A stretch of DNA of 64,000 bases from Deltaproteobacteria bacterium GWA2_38_16 (GCA_001797335.1 MGPE01000008.1:124001-188000), one strand, 5' to 3'. Counted from the first letter of the stretch, positions 24,917-35,617 are shown. The notes: a model not told the origin generated them from the sequence alone. Translations and numbers: made by a program.

Positions 24917-26269
24917 ATGAGCACAGAACTACTAAAACTTATTCAAAAGTATGATGTACAGGGGCCCCGGTATACGAGCTATCCAACCGTTCCTCACTGG
25001 AGCTCTACCTTTGGACAATCAGAATTTAAGACAACCTTAGAATCTTTTGATAGGAATACGATTCGACCTCTGTCTCTTTATACTCACATCCCTTTTTGTG
25101 AAGAAAAATGTTATTACTGTGCCTGTAATGTCATTATTACCCGTCACAAAGAACAAGCCGATCTTTACTTAGGCTATCTAAAAAAAGAATTAGATTTAGT
25201 CTCACCCTCAGTGCCAAAGACCTATTCTGTCACCCAAATTCATTGGGGAGGAGGAACGCCCACCTACTTAAGTGCTAAGCAAATTGAAATGTTATTTCAA
25301 GAATATGAAAAACGATTTTCAATTTCGGCTACGGCCGAAATTTCAATTGAAGTAGACCCTCGAGTGACAACGTTTGAGCAGTTAAAAACACTTCGAACTC
25401 TTGGGTTTAATCGAATCAGTATGGGGGTTCAGGATTTTGATCCTAAAGTGCAGCTTTCTATCAATCGAAATCAAACCGAGGAACAAACCATTCAGGTCCA
25501 TACGTGGTGTCAGGAACTGGGATTTACGTCTATTAATATGGATTTTGTGTATGGACTTCCATTTCAAACCCGGGAAGGATTTGAAAAAAATCTAAAAATG
25601 ATTGTAGCGCTAGAGCCAGATCGAATTGCATTTTACAATTATGCCCATGTTCCCTGGCAAGTGCCGTATCAAAAATTTATTCCTGAACATTCTCTTCCCA
25701 CCGCAGAGCTTAAGTTAGAACTTTTTCAATTGGCCCTCGAAATTTTTAAAGACCGGGGCTATTTACCCATTGGGCTAGATCATTTTGCAAAAATGGATGA
25801 TGGGTTGGTCAAAGCCTTTGAACATAAAACGTTAAGGCGAAATTTTATGGGATATACGACACAAAAAAATACGTTACTTTTAGCCTTTGGCGTGTCTTCA
25901 ATTAGTGATGTGGAGACGATCTATGCTCAAAATTTTAGAAAATTGTCAGATTATTATAAAGCTTTAGATGAAAAACGATGGCCTGTGATGAGGGGATGTG
26001 TGTTGTCTTTGGATGATCAACTTCGTCGAGAGATTATTATGAATCTCATGTGTTATTTGGAAGCATCCATCCCGGAAATGGAGAAAAAATTTTCTACAGA
26101 GTTAAAGCAGTTAGAACCCATGGTTTCAGAGGGATTTTTAACGAGGTCTCCCGATAGACTTCAAGTGACTGAACTGGGACGTATGTTTGTGAGAAATATT
26201 TGTATGGTATTTGATGCCTATTTTCAAAGACAACAAGAACCCTCTAAACGGTATTCGAGAACTGTGTAA
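24917..26269 (+). CDS. hemN: Oxygen-independent coproporphyrinogen III oxidase (radical SAM)
   Basis: Radical-SAM enzyme that decarboxylates coproporphyrinogen III to protoporphyrinogen IX without oxygen. I choose ATG 24917 because the protein then opens like known HemN: about ten residues, then KYDVQGPRYTSYPT. ATGs at 24875 and 24893 would add residues encoded by the inverted repeat. The [4Fe-4S] motif is CEEKCYYCAC (CX3CX2C), and WGGGTPT and the C-terminal HemN domain follow. Presence of HemN suggests growth at low oxygen. Confidence 0.92.
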   Translation: MSTELLKLIQKYDVQGPRYTSYPTVPHWSSTFGQSEFKTTLESFDRNTIRPLSLYTHIPFCEEKCYYCACNVIITRHKEQADLYLGYLKKELDLVSPSVPKTYSVTQIHWGGGTPTYLSAKQIEMLFQEYEKRFSISATAEISIEVDPRVTTFEQLKTLRTLGFNRISMGVQDFDPKVQLSINRNQTEEQTIQVHTWCQELGFTSINMDFVYGLPFQTREGFEKNLKMIVALEPDRIAFYNYAHVPWQVPYQKFIPEHSLPTAELKLELFQLALEIFKDRGYLPIGLDHFAKMDDGLVKAFEHKTLRRNFMGYTTQKNTLLLAFGVSSISDVETIYAQNFRKLSDYYKALDEKRWPVMRGCVLSLDDQLRREIIMNLMCYLEASIPEMEKKFSTELKQLEPMVSEGFLTRSPDRLQVTELGRMFVRNICMVFDAYFQRQQEPSKRYSRTV

Positions 26270-26278
26270 GAGATCATC

Positions 26279-27319
26279 ATGATGAAACTAGCCGTATTAT
26301 TTTTAAATCTAGGGGGGCCAGCCTCTTTAAAAGAAGTAAGGCCTTTTTTGGTAAATCTTTTTTCGGATCCGGATGTGTTACCCTTGCCTTTTTTTCAAAA
26401 ACCTCTAGCACAGTTGATCGCATTCCAAAGAAAAAGACGTTCGCAAAGCTATTATCGAGCCATTGGGGGGGGGTCTCCTCTTCAGCGTATTACACAAGAT
26501 CAAGCCAAAATATTAGAGGAAAAATTGAAAGAGCGTTTTTCTGAAGTGAAAGTCTATGTAGCCATGCGTTATTCAAAACCAACCACCGAAGAAGCCTGGG
26601 AGCAAATAATTCAAGACCAAATGACTCACCTTCTCATTTTGCCATTGTATCCTCAATGTTCCATGACAACAACTGTATCGAGTATTAAAGAATTAAGAGC
26701 AGTGATGGCAAAAAAACCATATTCACTTGAACAGAAATGGTTGATCCATTCTTGGTTTGATCATCCTTTATATATAGATGTGTGGGCTAAGAAGATTAGC
26801 TTAACCCTGCAGCGTTTACCTTCGGAATATCATCAAGGAAAGGTGGATGTGGTATTTAGTGCACACAGTATTCCAGTGAAATATGTTGAAAAAGGGGATG
26901 TGTATCAAGATCAAATTAAAGACACGGTTCGAAAGATTATTAAAAAACTCAGTCATCCTGAAAAGGCCAGTCATCCTGAGCGACTTGTCCGCCGAAGCTT
27001 TAGCGAAGGTGGAAGCGAAGGATCTATTCAGTGGTATTTGTCCTATCAAAGTAAACTGGGGCCTATTGCTTGGCTCGAGCCTTCAACGTTGGGACTTTTA
27101 AAAACCCTTTCGAAACAAAATCCAAAAAGAGCCATTGTCATGGTACCGATTTCTTTTGTGTCGGATCATGTGGAGACACTGTATGAAATTGATATTCTTT
27201 ATAAAAAAGAAGCTCAAAAACTGGGGATTCCTTATTTTACTCGCGTGGAATCTCTGAACACAGCTCCTGAGTTTATTACTGTGTTAGAGGATTTGGTCGT
27301 AAAAAGGGTGAGTGTATGA
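26279..27319 (+). CDS. hemH: Ferrochelatase with an in-frame palindromic insertion
   Basis: Inserts Fe2+ into protoporphyrin IX. LFLNLGGP opens the protein, with the IGGGSPL region, MRYSKP, FSAHSIP carrying the catalytic His, and YLSYQSKLGP. About residues 225-250 (SHPEKASHPERLVRRSFSEGG and following) have no place in the family. They are encoded by a repeat at 26951-27025 that recurs in other form elsewhere in the window. The insertion keeps the frame and lies before WYLSYQS, in a loop region. Its stop overlaps the hemY start as ATGA. Confidence 0.9.
   Translation: MMKLAVLFLNLGGPASLKEVRPFLVNLFSDPDVLPLPFFQKPLAQLIAFQRKRRSQSYYRAIGGGSPLQRITQDQAKILEEKLKERFSEVKVYVAMRYSKPTTEEAWEQIIQDQMTHLLILPLYPQCSMTTTVSSIKELRAVMAKKPYSLEQKWLIHSWFDHPLYIDVWAKKISLTLQRLPSEYHQGKVDVVFSAHSIPVKYVEKGDVYQDQIKDTVRKIIKKLSHPEKASHPERLVRRSFSEGGSEGSIQWYLSYQSKLGPIAWLEPSTLGLLKTLSKQNPKRAIVMVPISFVSDHVETLYEIDILYKKEAQKLGIPYFTRVESLNTAPEFITVLEDLVVKRVSV
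26951..27025. repeat. Dispersed palindromic repeat inserted in hemH
   Basis: A short partial copy (TCATCCTGAAAAGG) is followed by a fuller copy starting GTCATCCTGAGCGACTTG at 26970 and ending GCGAAGGATCT at 27025. The ends TCATCCT and AGGAT(C) are inverted relative to each other, as in the shorter relatives at 31836-31863 and 58311-58342. Confidence 0.75.
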
Positions 27320-28629
27320 AAGATATTGTCATTATAGGCGGCGGAATTTCTGGGTTATCGGCAGCCTTTTTCCTAAAAAAGAAAGGACGAGATGTCCTTC
27401 TCTTAGAAAAATCAGATCATTTGGGTGGAGTCATGTGGTCTTTTGAAAAAGACGGGTATCTTTTAGAATCCGGTCCCAATACATTTATGGGATTAACCCC
27501 TGCTTTAAAAGAAATGATTGAAGCTGTTGGGTTAACCCAAGATCTTATTTCTCCTCCTCCCTCTTCTAAGAAAAGATATGTTTATAAGGCTCAAAAATTG
27601 CATCTTTTGCCCTTAAATCCCCTTCATTTTTTTCTGAAATCTTCTCTTTTATCTCTTCCTGGAAAACTTAGACTTTTAAAAGAACCTTTTATTCTCCCCT
27701 CACAGAATTCTGAAACCATTGAAGCATTTTTTTTAAGGCGCCTGGGGAAAGAAGTAACCTATACATTGGTGGATCCTTTTGTCAGTGGAATTTATGCAGG
27801 AGATATTTCTAAACTAAGCGTTGAAGCGTGTTTTCCAGAATTATATTCATTAGAAAAAATCTATGGAAGCATTATAAAAGGATTTTTAAAACGTCCTAAA
27901 ACAACGCCTAAAAAAGATCACACCCTGTATTCTTTTAAAAAGGGGTTAGGGCAACTTCCAAAAGCACTTGAAAAGTGGTTTGGAAAATCAGTGTGGGAAA
28001 ATTCACAGGTGACTTATCTTCAAAAAAAAGAAGAGGGAGGATTTAAACTAGAGGTTGTATCTAAAGAGGGAACAAAAACGCTTGAAACGAGGTCTTTGAT
28101 TTTGGCTACTCCCGCCTATGAATCTGCACAACTTCTTCAAAAAATTGATCCGCAATTGGCTACAGAACTTTTACACGTTCCTTATAATGCATTAACGGTA
28201 TTTCATGTGGGATTTTTAAAAAAAGGTATTCGACATTCGTTAGATGGATTTGGTTTTTTAATTCCAAGATCAGAACAAAAGAAAACATTAGGAGTTCTGT
28301 GGAGTTCATCGCTGTTTCAAAATCGTGCTCCCAAAGATCATGTACTTTTAACGGTCATGGCAAAAGGGGGGACTTCTTCTGACGAGATGATGCTAGAAGT
28401 AAAGTCAATGTTAGATATTGAAAATAACCCTTTATTTTTTCATGAAAAAAAATATCAACACGCTATTCCTCAATATGAACTAGGCCATCTTAAACGGGAA
28501 CATCGTATCCATGAACTCATCAAAAACCACGTAGGACTACAGGTGACGGGAAATTTTCTGGGTGGAGTATCTACGGTTCAATGTGTGGAACAAGGTCTAA
28601 AACTTGGACACTGTCTAGAAGTTAGGTAG
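27316..28629 (+). CDS. hemY: FAD-dependent protoporphyrinogen oxidase
   Basis: Oxidises protoporphyrinogen IX to protoporphyrin IX; HemY/HemG-type flavoprotein of 437 residues. The FAD-binding GGGISGLSAAFFL (about 8-20) is followed by Glu of the second strand, then GPNTFMG and, near the C-terminus, the family GNFLGGVS. ATGA overlap with hemH. An oxygen-linked enzyme in the same operon as oxygen-independent HemN points to a facultative lifestyle. Confidence 0.88.
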   Translation: MKDIVIIGGGISGLSAAFFLKKKGRDVLLLEKSDHLGGVMWSFEKDGYLLESGPNTFMGLTPALKEMIEAVGLTQDLISPPPSSKKRYVYKAQKLHLLPLNPLHFFLKSSLLSLPGKLRLLKEPFILPSQNSETIEAFFLRRLGKEVTYTLVDPFVSGIYAGDISKLSVEACFPELYSLEKIYGSIIKGFLKRPKTTPKKDHTLYSFKKGLGQLPKALEKWFGKSVWENSQVTYLQKKEEGGFKLEVVSKEGTKTLETRSLILATPAYESAQLLQKIDPQLATELLHVPYNALTVFHVGFLKKGIRHSLDGFGFLIPRSEQKKTLGVLWSSSLFQNRAPKDHVLLTVMAKGGTSSDEMMLEVKSMLDIENNPLFFHEKKYQHAIPQYELGHLKREHRIHELIKNHVGLQVTGNFLGGVSTVQCVEQGLKLGHCLEVR

Positions 28630-28694
28630 GATTTGTTCTGCTTTTTAAGCTTAAAACAGTGCGGTATGGGGATTGCATAAGGAACGTCCTACTC

Positions 28695-29885
28695 ATGAAA
28701 TTATTTAAAATCTTTGGATTTTTTGGGCTATTTTTAGCCTTCACAGCCTGTGGCTCTGGTTCTGGGCCTTCTTCCCTGGTTAGACAGCCTACTTTAGAGT
28801 GGATCGAGCCTACTGCCCTTATGGAATTTGCCAGCAGAGATGTTCAGGCTTCTTCTTCTTTAAATTCTTTAGAATTTATTTGGAACACCGGGCGTATGGA
28901 TACGCGCCCCATTCAACGATTTTCAACTATGAGTGAAAACGAAATTATTGAAACCATTCGGGGAGATCATGAGCTTAAAGTATTAATTATCCCAGGCCCT
29001 AAGGACCGTTTACATAATGATTCGCTAACGATTTCAAATCTGAAAAGAGATGAAGTGTTGGCCCGATATTACGCTGAGGATCCTGATGATCAGATTGTGG
29101 TGTCTTCAGAAAAAGGAAAGGAAAAAGCTTTAGCACAGTATTTGCCAATGTATTCTCATCGCCATGGGACCAATCATGAAATTTTAAGTCGTCCTGGGCA
29201 AAATTATCCGATGATTATTTTGACGAACAATTCTACCAAACTAGAAATTATTCATGAATATATGCATCATTATTTAACGTGTAGGGAAGGGGAACAAGCT
29301 TTTTCTGTGGATGGGATAGATCACAGTTTAGGATGTAAGGTAATTTTAAATAGGATAGCTCTTAATAAGGAACGAGATCAGGTAAGAGAGCAACTTATTA
29401 AAAAAGAAAAAGAATTAGAAAATTTTGGCTTAGTAACCACATTTGCTCAACTTAAAAAATATGCTGACCTTGAAAAGGAGATGCTAAAATTGGCTAAGCA
29501 ATCTTGGTCCTTAACAGGAAAACTTGTTTTAAATGAGGTTGAAATAGTGATGCAATTTCCAGCGGAAGAATTGGATATTCATCGCTATACTTACCAACAT
29601 TCGGATGATCTTCACTTAGATCCCTCGGAACAAAAATGGGACCTCTATGCCATGGCAGATTATTTTAATGAAATATTCGATGATCTTTACAAAGATCAAC
29701 AGGGCAATTTTACCTATAGCTTTATGAATGCTGTGAGCCTTTTTAAAGGAACAGGACTTTATACGGACGATAATAAAGAACTGCGTAGCCTCTATGATCA
29801 AATTTCTGTGGCTTTACGCGAAGTAGATCAAAAAATGCTTAAAACATTTTTATGGTTAGAGCCTCGAAAACCACCTCAGTCTTAA
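28695..29885 (+). CDS. Lipoprotein with a HExxH zinc-peptidase motif
   Basis: Starting at ATG 28695 the protein begins with a lipoprotein signal (hydrophobic 4-17, Cys19 in FTACG); the frame extends 12 codons upstream without purpose. Residues 187-191 are HEYMH, preceded by TKLEII, which is a candidate zinc-metallopeptidase helix; a downstream third ligand is not clear. A coiled-coil-like region rich in Lys/Glu follows (about 225-265). I do not recognise the family. It follows the heme operon by 65 bases. Confidence 0.6.
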   Translation: MKLFKIFGFFGLFLAFTACGSGSGPSSLVRQPTLEWIEPTALMEFASRDVQASSSLNSLEFIWNTGRMDTRPIQRFSTMSENEIIETIRGDHELKVLIIPGPKDRLHNDSLTISNLKRDEVLARYYAEDPDDQIVVSSEKGKEKALAQYLPMYSHRHGTNHEILSRPGQNYPMIILTNNSTKLEIIHEYMHHYLTCREGEQAFSVDGIDHSLGCKVILNRIALNKERDQVREQLIKKEKELENFGLVTTFAQLKKYADLEKEMLKLAKQSWSLTGKLVLNEVEIVMQFPAEELDIHRYTYQHSDDLHLDPSEQKWDLYAMADYFNEIFDDLYKDQQGNFTYSFMNAVSLFKGTGLYTDDNKELRSLYDQISVALREVDQKMLKTFLWLEPRKPPQS

Positions 29886-29887
29886 AA

Positions 29888-31831
29888 TTATTCTTCGTCT
29901 TGACTAGACAGTGTTTGAACGACAGAAATATCTTCGAGCGTGGTGGTGTCTCCCGTCACTTTTCCTTCAGAAGCAATTTGGCGCAGAAGTCGTCTCATAA
30001 TTTTCCCACTTCTGGTTTTAGGAAGTTGTTTGGCAAAGCGAATGTGTTCAGGACGTGCCAAAGCCCCAATTTGAGTGACCACATGTTGTTTGAGCTCGTT
30101 TTCAAGCTCTTTAGAACTCAAAATATTTCCTTTTAAAGTCACAAAGGCCACAATGCCTTGTCCTTTAATTTCGTGAGGGATGGCTACGACAGCTGCTTCG
30201 GCCACAGAAGGGTGACTTACGAGGGCTGATTCAATTTCAGAAGAACCTAAGCGATGGCCAGAAACTTTAATGACATCGTCGGATCGACCCATAATCCAAA
30301 AATAACCATCTTCATCTTTTCTTGCTTCATCGCCGGTCCAATAAATGCCTTTAAAATTGCTCCAATATTGTTTTTTGTATCGTTCATGATCGCCATAAAT
30401 CGTGCGAAGCATAGCCGGCCATGGATATTTAATAACTAAAAACCCTCCTTTATTAGGAGGCAAGGGATTTCCATATTGATCCACGACATCGGCTAAAATT
30501 CCTGGGAAGGGAAGGGTAGCAGAACCGGGTTTTGTGGGAATAGCTCCGGGAATCGGAGAAATCAAAATGGTCCCCGTTTCTGTTTGCCACCAGGTATCGA
30601 CAATCGGACATTTTTCTTTGCCAATGAGGGTATGATACCACATCCACGCCTGTGGGTTAATGGGTTCTCCGACGGTACCTAAAAGTCTTAGACTCGAGAG
30701 GCGATATTTTTTAGGAATGTCATCCCCCCATTGAATAAACGCCCGAATGGCCGTGGGAGAAGTATAAAAAATCGTAATTTTATATCGATCAATAATATCC
30801 CAAAAACGTCCTTTGTGAGGAAAATCAGGAGCGCCTTCATACATAAAGGTTGTAGCACCATTGGATAAAATGCCATAGACAACATACGTGTGGCCTGTGA
30901 CCCATCCAATGTCAGCCGTGCACCAGTAAATATCTTCTTCCTTAAGATCAAAAATATATTTAGCGGTGGTGTGAGCCCCAACTATATATCCGCCTGTTGT
31001 GTGAACAACACCTTTGGGTTTTCCAGTTGTTCCGCTTGTATATAAAATAAAAAGTGGATCTTCAGAATCTAAAGGTATGGCATCAACTCCTTTTTTAGCT
31101 TTGGACATGAGTTCATGCCACCACAAATCTTTGAGAGGATTCCACTTAATGGGAGCTTTGGTGCGTTGATACACAATGACTTTTTCAACAAACGGTGTTT
31201 TTTGAATGGCTTGATCGACATTGTCTTTGAGAGGGACAATTTTACCTCGTCGATACCCACCATCGGCAGTGATAATGAGGCGTGCTTTTGAATCCTGGAG
31301 CCGATCTTCAATGGCAGAACTACTGAAACCTCCAAAGATGACGGAATGGACTAAGCCAATGCGAGCGCACGACAACATTGCAATGGCAAGTTCTGGAATC
31401 ATGGGCATATAAATAATAACGCGATCCCCTTTTTTAAAGCCCAGATTTTTTAAGACTTCAGAAAAACGGCTGACTTCTTCATGCAATTCTTTAAAAGAAA
31501 ATGTTTTGGTATCGCCTGGTTCTCCCTCCCACAGGATGGCTGGCTTTTGAGCTTTGGTTTTTAAGTGGCGATCCAAACAATTGTATGAAATATTTGTTTT
31601 TCCGCCGATAAACCATTGAGCATCGGGAGGATCCCATGTGAGTACTTTTTTCCAAGGTTTAAACCAGTGGAGGTCTTTGGCTTCTTTTTCCCAAAAGTTT
31701 TGTGGATTTTGTTGGGCAGATTGATAGAGTTTTTTATAATCTTCAAATGTTTGAAGTCGGGCAGAGCGTGAAAATTCAGATGAAGGTTTAAAAACGCGAT
31801 CTTCTTTTAAAAGCGAATCTAATTCTTCCAT
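29888..31831 (-). CDS. acs: Acetyl-CoA synthetase
   Basis: Activates acetate to acetyl-CoA through acetyl-AMP. At 647 residues it has full family length. The AMP-binding motif [11 protein letters not shown], the WWQTETG region, [13 protein letters not shown], and [11 protein letters not shown] are present. The acetylation-regulated Lys lies in TRSGKIMRR near the C-terminus. Downstream of the PFOR genes on the same strand, separated by a 34-base spacer that holds a small palindrome. It can assimilate acetate or run with PFOR around acetyl-CoA. Confidence 0.94.
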   Translation of the reverse strand: MEELDSLLKEDRVFKPSSEFSRSARLQTFEDYKKLYQSAQQNPQNFWEKEAKDLHWFKPWKKVLTWDPPDAQWFIGGKTNISYNCLDRHLKTKAQKPAILWEGEPGDTKTFSFKELHEEVSRFSEVLKNLGFKKGDRVIIYMPMIPELAIAMLSCARIGLVHSVIFGGFSSSAIEDRLQDSKARLIITADGGYRRGKIVPLKDNVDQAIQKTPFVEKVIVYQRTKAPIKWNPLKDLWWHELMSKAKKGVDAIPLDSEDPLFILYTSGTTGKPKGVVHTTGGYIVGAHTTAKYIFDLKEEDIYWCTADIGWVTGHTYVVYGILSNGATTFMYEGAPDFPHKGRFWDIIDRYKITIFYTSPTAIRAFIQWGDDIPKKYRLSSLRLLGTVGEPINPQAWMWYHTLIGKEKCPIVDTWWQTETGTILISPIPGAIPTKPGSATLPFPGILADVVDQYGNPLPPNKGGFLVIKYPWPAMLRTIYGDHERYKKQYWSNFKGIYWTGDEARKDEDGYFWIMGRSDDVIKVSGHRLGSSEIESALVSHPSVAEAAVVAIPHEIKGQGIVAFVTLKGNILSSKELENELKQHVVTQIGALARPEHIRFAKQLPKTRSGKIMRRLLRQIASEGKVTGDTTTLEDISVVQTLSSQDEE

Positions 31832-31835
31832 ATGA

Positions 31836-31863
31836 GATCCTTCGCACTTTGTGCTCAGGATGA
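31836..31863. repeat. Small dispersed palindrome between porB and acs
   Basis: GATCCTTCGCAC, loop TTT, GTGCTCAGGATGAC: a hairpin with the same termini (TCATCCT / AGGATC) as the repeat inside hemH and at 58311-58342. Confidence 0.65.
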
Positions 31864-31865
31864 CG

Positions 31866-33422
31866 TTATATTAATCCAGCTAATTCTTGAAGTAAATGCC
31901 AATTTGAAAGTCTGTCTTCTTGAGATTTTTGAAGGGTTTGAGAAGGTTTTCCTTCTTTATCAAATTGTTTTGAAAAACGTCCTTCTGTTTTGGCAAATGA
32001 TATAAAATCAACGGTTTCTCCCGTAGATGGATTTTTATACCAATCCTCTTTGACGGCAGGATTTCCTCGAAGAGAGAGCCGCTCTTTCATTTTTGTTCCA
32101 GCCCTAGGGTCATAGACCAAGAGAGGAAAAGCTCTAGAATAAACAGCGAGTTTACCTTGGCTTGCTGAGGCATCATCAGCAATTCCGTGTTCAGGTTGGC
32201 AAGACGTATAGACATTGATAACCGCAGGGCCTGGGTATTCGTTAGCGGCCATGATGGCGTTATAAAAATGATTTGAAAGAGAAGAAACCGTTTGGGCCAC
32301 AAAGACATCTGGATGCATCATGGCTATGTTGGCAATTTCTTTTCTTCGTTCTGTTTTTCCCTGAATAGCTTTTCCGATGGTAGACATCTTGGCATCTTGT
32401 CCTAAAAACGATCCCGTAGAAGCTTGTCCACCGGTGTTGGAATACGCTTGTGTATCTAAAATGAGAACTTTAATATCCATTCCAGAAGTTAAGAGGCGAG
32501 AGAGGGATTGAAAACCAATATCGAGCATGGCGCCATCACCCCCGATGGCCCAGAGTTTTTTGTCTTTAAACCCTATTTGATTCCATCGCATGCGAATGCC
32601 CATGGCATCGGCGCTGTTATTTTCAAAAAGAGAATTGGTCCAAGGAACTAAAAAGGGATTATAGGGGTACGTCGAAGCATAGACGGTATTGCACCCTGTG
32701 GATGCAACAATGGCGCAACTATTTTTTCCATACACAAAGCCTGTAGCAGCCAGCATCATTCGAATAGCGGTGGCTTCCCCACATCCCATGCAGCTTCCTG
32801 CGCCGCCGGTGAAAAGAAGGCTTCTTTCGGCCAGCATCATGTCTGAAAGCAGGCGTTCATTAATAAATTCTTTAGGAGTTTCTGGGAGTTTTTTATAGAA
32901 TTGAATATTATTTCGGGCTTCTTTTAAAATAGTTTCATCTTTTTTAACCATGATCAAGGCTTCTTTATCTCCGCATACTTCCACGCACTCTCCACAGCCT
33001 TTGCATTTGGTAGGATCAATCGTAATATTAAAAAGTCCTGGGGTGGTCCCCTTTTTTTCGTAAGTCTCATAATATTTTTTGGTTTTAATATAATATTTTT
33101 GAAGTCTTTCTTTTTCGGACGGATCTTTGAGAGTAGAAAGAGACTGAGTGAGTGTTTCTGGGGTTACGACTTTTCCTAAAATAGCTGTATCGGGGCATTC
33201 CACCACGCAATCCATACAGCCCACACATTTTTCGTATACCAGTACTGGAATGTCAGGAGCGATATAACTAAAATCTCGAAGAGTAGAAGTGCCAGGAGGA
33301 ATAATGGATCGTGCAACGTTGATATCGGCAGGAAGGCATTTATCTCCCCGGTAGGCATTATATTCACCGACAATTTTTTCATTAAATTCTGAAATATCTA
33401 GTGTGAAAGAATGTTTAGTCAT
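31866..33422 (-). CDS. porB: Pyruvate:ferredoxin oxidoreductase, delta-beta fusion subunit
   Basis: Decarboxylates pyruvate with CoA and passes electrons to ferredoxin. From ATG 33422 it has 518 residues. Two [4Fe-4S] ferredoxin motifs come first (Cys66/69/72/76 and Cys140/143/146/150), then the thiamine-diphosphate beta domain with [10 protein letters not shown] and [17 protein letters not shown] 33422 overlaps the alpha-subunit stop by 8 bases and has GAGG about 9 bases upstream. A longer open frame to 33449 lies inside the upstream gene. Confidence 0.88.
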   Translation of the reverse strand: MTKHSFTLDISEFNEKIVGEYNAYRGDKCLPADINVARSIIPPGTSTLRDFSYIAPDIPVLVYEKCVGCMDCVVECPDTAILGKVVTPETLTQSLSTLKDPSEKERLQKYYIKTKKYYETYEKKGTTPGLFNITIDPTKCKGCGECVEVCGDKEALIMVKKDETILKEARNNIQFYKKLPETPKEFINERLLSDMMLAERSLLFTGGAGSCMGCGEATAIRMMLAATGFVYGKNSCAIVASTGCNTVYASTYPYNPFLVPWTNSLFENNSADAMGIRMRWNQIGFKDKKLWAIGGDGAMLDIGFQSLSRLLTSGMDIKVLILDTQAYSNTGGQASTGSFLGQDAKMSTIGKAIQGKTERRKEIANIAMMHPDVFVAQTVSSLSNHFYNAIMAANEYPGPAVINVYTSCQPEHGIADDASASQGKLAVYSRAFPLLVYDPRAGTKMKERLSLRGNPAVKEDWYKNPSTGETVDFISFAKTEGRFSKQFDKEGKPSQTLQKSQEDRLSNWHLLQELAGLI

Positions 33423-35316
33423 TATAAGTAACCTCAAACACTTCTTCATAGCCGCGTTTTACGCATTTTAAATTGTCGGCAATGACGTTTTCCCCTCGTT
33501 TTCCAAAATATTTTCGAAGAGACTCTTCGACACCTTTAAAAAGATCTCCTTCAGACATTTTCTTATGTTTAGCAAAAGGCGTGGATTTTAAAAAGATGCC
33601 TAGGAGTACAATCCCTTGCATTCGCTGAATTAGATCTTGGCGGCTAGAAATTTCTTTTGCGATGTGTACCGTGTCTAAAGCAAGAATTCGAATTCCTTTT
33701 TCTTTAATTGTTTTTTGAGCCCAATCAGGAATGCTTTTCCATACTTCTTTGGGATCTTTTTTGTTGGTTTGAATAAATACCATTCCATCTTTGGATAATC
33801 CGGACAGAGGATTTCCCAAATTAAAAGCATTAATATCATTTAAAGCGACAAATTCTACGTGTTCTAATTCGCAATGGGTGCGAACTTTTTGAGGAGAAAT
33901 GGTTAAAAAATAATTGGTAGGAAGTCCTTTCTTTTCAGATCCATATTTTGGGAAAGCTTGAACGTAGAGCCCAAAAAGATCAGAAACAAGTGTTGCCATG
34001 ACTTTATTGGTGGTGACAGATCCAAACCCACCCACCGAATGGCCTCTCATGGAAAAAGTGTTTTCAGGGCGAATGTCGACTTCTTTTTCTCTGGGTAAGG
34101 TGTCTTTATAAGGAATGCCCAGGGAGAAAAATTTTTGTTTTCTTTTTCCCTCTTTCATCATGTGAAAGGTGGCCATAAAATCAGAAGGTCTTACATCTCG
34201 TCCTCCTAAACCATAGACGCCAGAATAAATGGTTGGAATTTTTAAACCCGAGTCACTAAAGGCGGCTTTTACTTCTACCGTTAGAGGATTTGATTGCATG
34301 AGAGGAACATCACATTTTTCAATGACAGACAGTGCTTTTACATTTTTTAAAGCAGATACAATTTCTTGAGAAGGAAAGGGTCTAAAAGAAGTAATATTTA
34401 AAGCGCCTACTTTGAGTTTGGTTGTTTTTCTTAAAAAATCAACAGTTGCCATCACGGTTTCCATGGCGGTTCCCATTCCAACAATGGCAAAGTCGGCATC
34501 GTCTAAACAATAGGGTTCTACAAGGTCATATTTTCTACCCGTGAGAGATTCAAATTCTTCCATAGCTTGTTTTAAAGCACCGGGAACTTTGTCATAAAAA
34601 AATCGTTGGGCTACTTTTCCTTTCATATAGCTATCTTGATTTTGAACCACGCCAGTCATAAGAGGGTTATCTGGATTCATGAAATTAAAAAGTTTTTTCT
34701 TTGGATCCTCCATAAATTCTTTCATCAGTTCTGGTTCTGGAAGGAGTAAGCTTTCAATGGTGTGGGTTGTTAAAAAGCCATCTTGGACATTCATGAAAGG
34801 AGTACAGGTATCTTCTGCAGTTCGTCGACAAATGAGAGCCAGATCTGCGGCTTCTTGAACATTTTTGGCAAATAGGATTCCCCATCCTACATCGGCGACG
34901 GCCATGACATCATCATGTCCCCCATGAATGTTTAAGGATTGAGAAGTTAATGCTCGGGCCCCAATATGAAACACAACAGGCAGACGTTTTCCAGAAATGG
35001 TAAATAACACTTCTTTCATAAGTACAAGGCCTTGCCCACAGGTGAAGTTCGATACTCTTCCTCCAGCCAAGGCAAATCCCTCACAACTAGAGGCAGAGCT
35101 GTGTTCAGATTCTAGCTCTAAAAAGGTGAGAGGTTCTCCCCAGAGGTTGGTTTTTCCATTAGAAACGGCTGCTTCATAGCCTTGGCCCATGTTGGTCGAG
35201 GGAGTAATGGGATAGGCACAGGCGCCTTGAGTGATATGGGTTTCTACCCACACAACCGCTCCTGATCCATCAGCGGTCGTAGCAATGCCCGGATATTTTA
35301 TGGATTTTACTTTCAT
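33415..35316 (-). CDS. porA: Pyruvate:ferredoxin oxidoreductase, alpha-gamma fusion subunit
   Basis: 633 residues. The N-terminal alpha domain shows GACAYPITPSTNMGQ and ESEHSSASSCEGFALAGGR. The middle carries the transketolase C-like part, and the C-terminal gamma domain has RGHSVGGFGSVTTNKVMA. Fusing alpha with gamma, and delta with beta, splits a one-chain PFOR into two genes. Oxygen-sensitive enzyme, consistent with anaerobic or microaerobic metabolism. First gene of porA-porB-acs. Confidence 0.88.
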   Translation of the reverse strand: MKVKSIKYPGIATTADGSGAVVWVETHITQGACAYPITPSTNMGQGYEAAVSNGKTNLWGEPLTFLELESEHSSASSCEGFALAGGRVSNFTCGQGLVLMKEVLFTISGKRLPVVFHIGARALTSQSLNIHGGHDDVMAVADVGWGILFAKNVQEAADLALICRRTAEDTCTPFMNVQDGFLTTHTIESLLLPEPELMKEFMEDPKKKLFNFMNPDNPLMTGVVQNQDSYMKGKVAQRFFYDKVPGALKQAMEEFESLTGRKYDLVEPYCLDDADFAIVGMGTAMETVMATVDFLRKTTKLKVGALNITSFRPFPSQEIVSALKNVKALSVIEKCDVPLMQSNPLTVEVKAAFSDSGLKIPTIYSGVYGLGGRDVRPSDFMATFHMMKEGKRKQKFFSLGIPYKDTLPREKEVDIRPENTFSMRGHSVGGFGSVTTNKVMATLVSDLFGLYVQAFPKYGSEKKGLPTNYFLTISPQKVRTHCELEHVEFVALNDINAFNLGNPLSGLSKDGMVFIQTNKKDPKEVWKSIPDWAQKTIKEKGIRILALDTVHIAKEISSRQDLIQRMQGIVLLGIFLKSTPFAKHKKMSEGDLFKGVEESLRKYFGKRGENVIADNLKCVKRGYEEVFEVTYND

Positions 35317-35365
35317 GCCCTACCCAAAGAATTTTCTAACTCTCGGGGCTGGGAAATAATATGAT

Positions 35366-35617
35366 TTAGGACAGTTTTATATAGATTTCTTTGGCGATGT
35401 CTTTATCAACAGTAAATTGAGAATTCCCAATTTGAAATACAAAAGAAGGGAATTTACTAATGACCGTAATCATTCGACCCGGTAAAATTCCCATGGCCAA
35501 AAGCTTATCTTGAATGTCATTTTTTTGGGAGCCCAGGGCATGAATGGTGGCACAAGCGCCTCGGGGAAGATGGACCAATGTTTTTTCGTTTATTTGAGTT
35601 CGAGGAATTCTTTCCAT
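35366..35617 (-). CDS. feoA: FeoA-domain protein
   Basis: 83-residue SH3-like cytoplasmic partner of ferrous iron permease FeoB. It shows LVHLPRGACATIHAL, LLAMGILPGRMITVI and a final beta strand, all typical. Last gene of the fur-feo operon, overlapping the zinc-ribbon gene by 28 bases. Confidence 0.87.
   Translation of the reverse strand: MERIPRTQINEKTLVHLPRGACATIHALGSQKNDIQDKLLAMGILPGRMITVISKFPSFVFQIGNSQFTVDKDIAKEIYIKLS

Noticed and set aside
28639-28660. Terminator after hemY (CTG...TTTTAAGCTTAAAACAG hairpin)
   Set aside because: The stem is A/T-rich and there is no following T-run; too weak to call.
30688-31335. Minus-strand ORFs of 88-97 codons inside acs
   Set aside because: Out-of-frame shadows in the intact acs gene.
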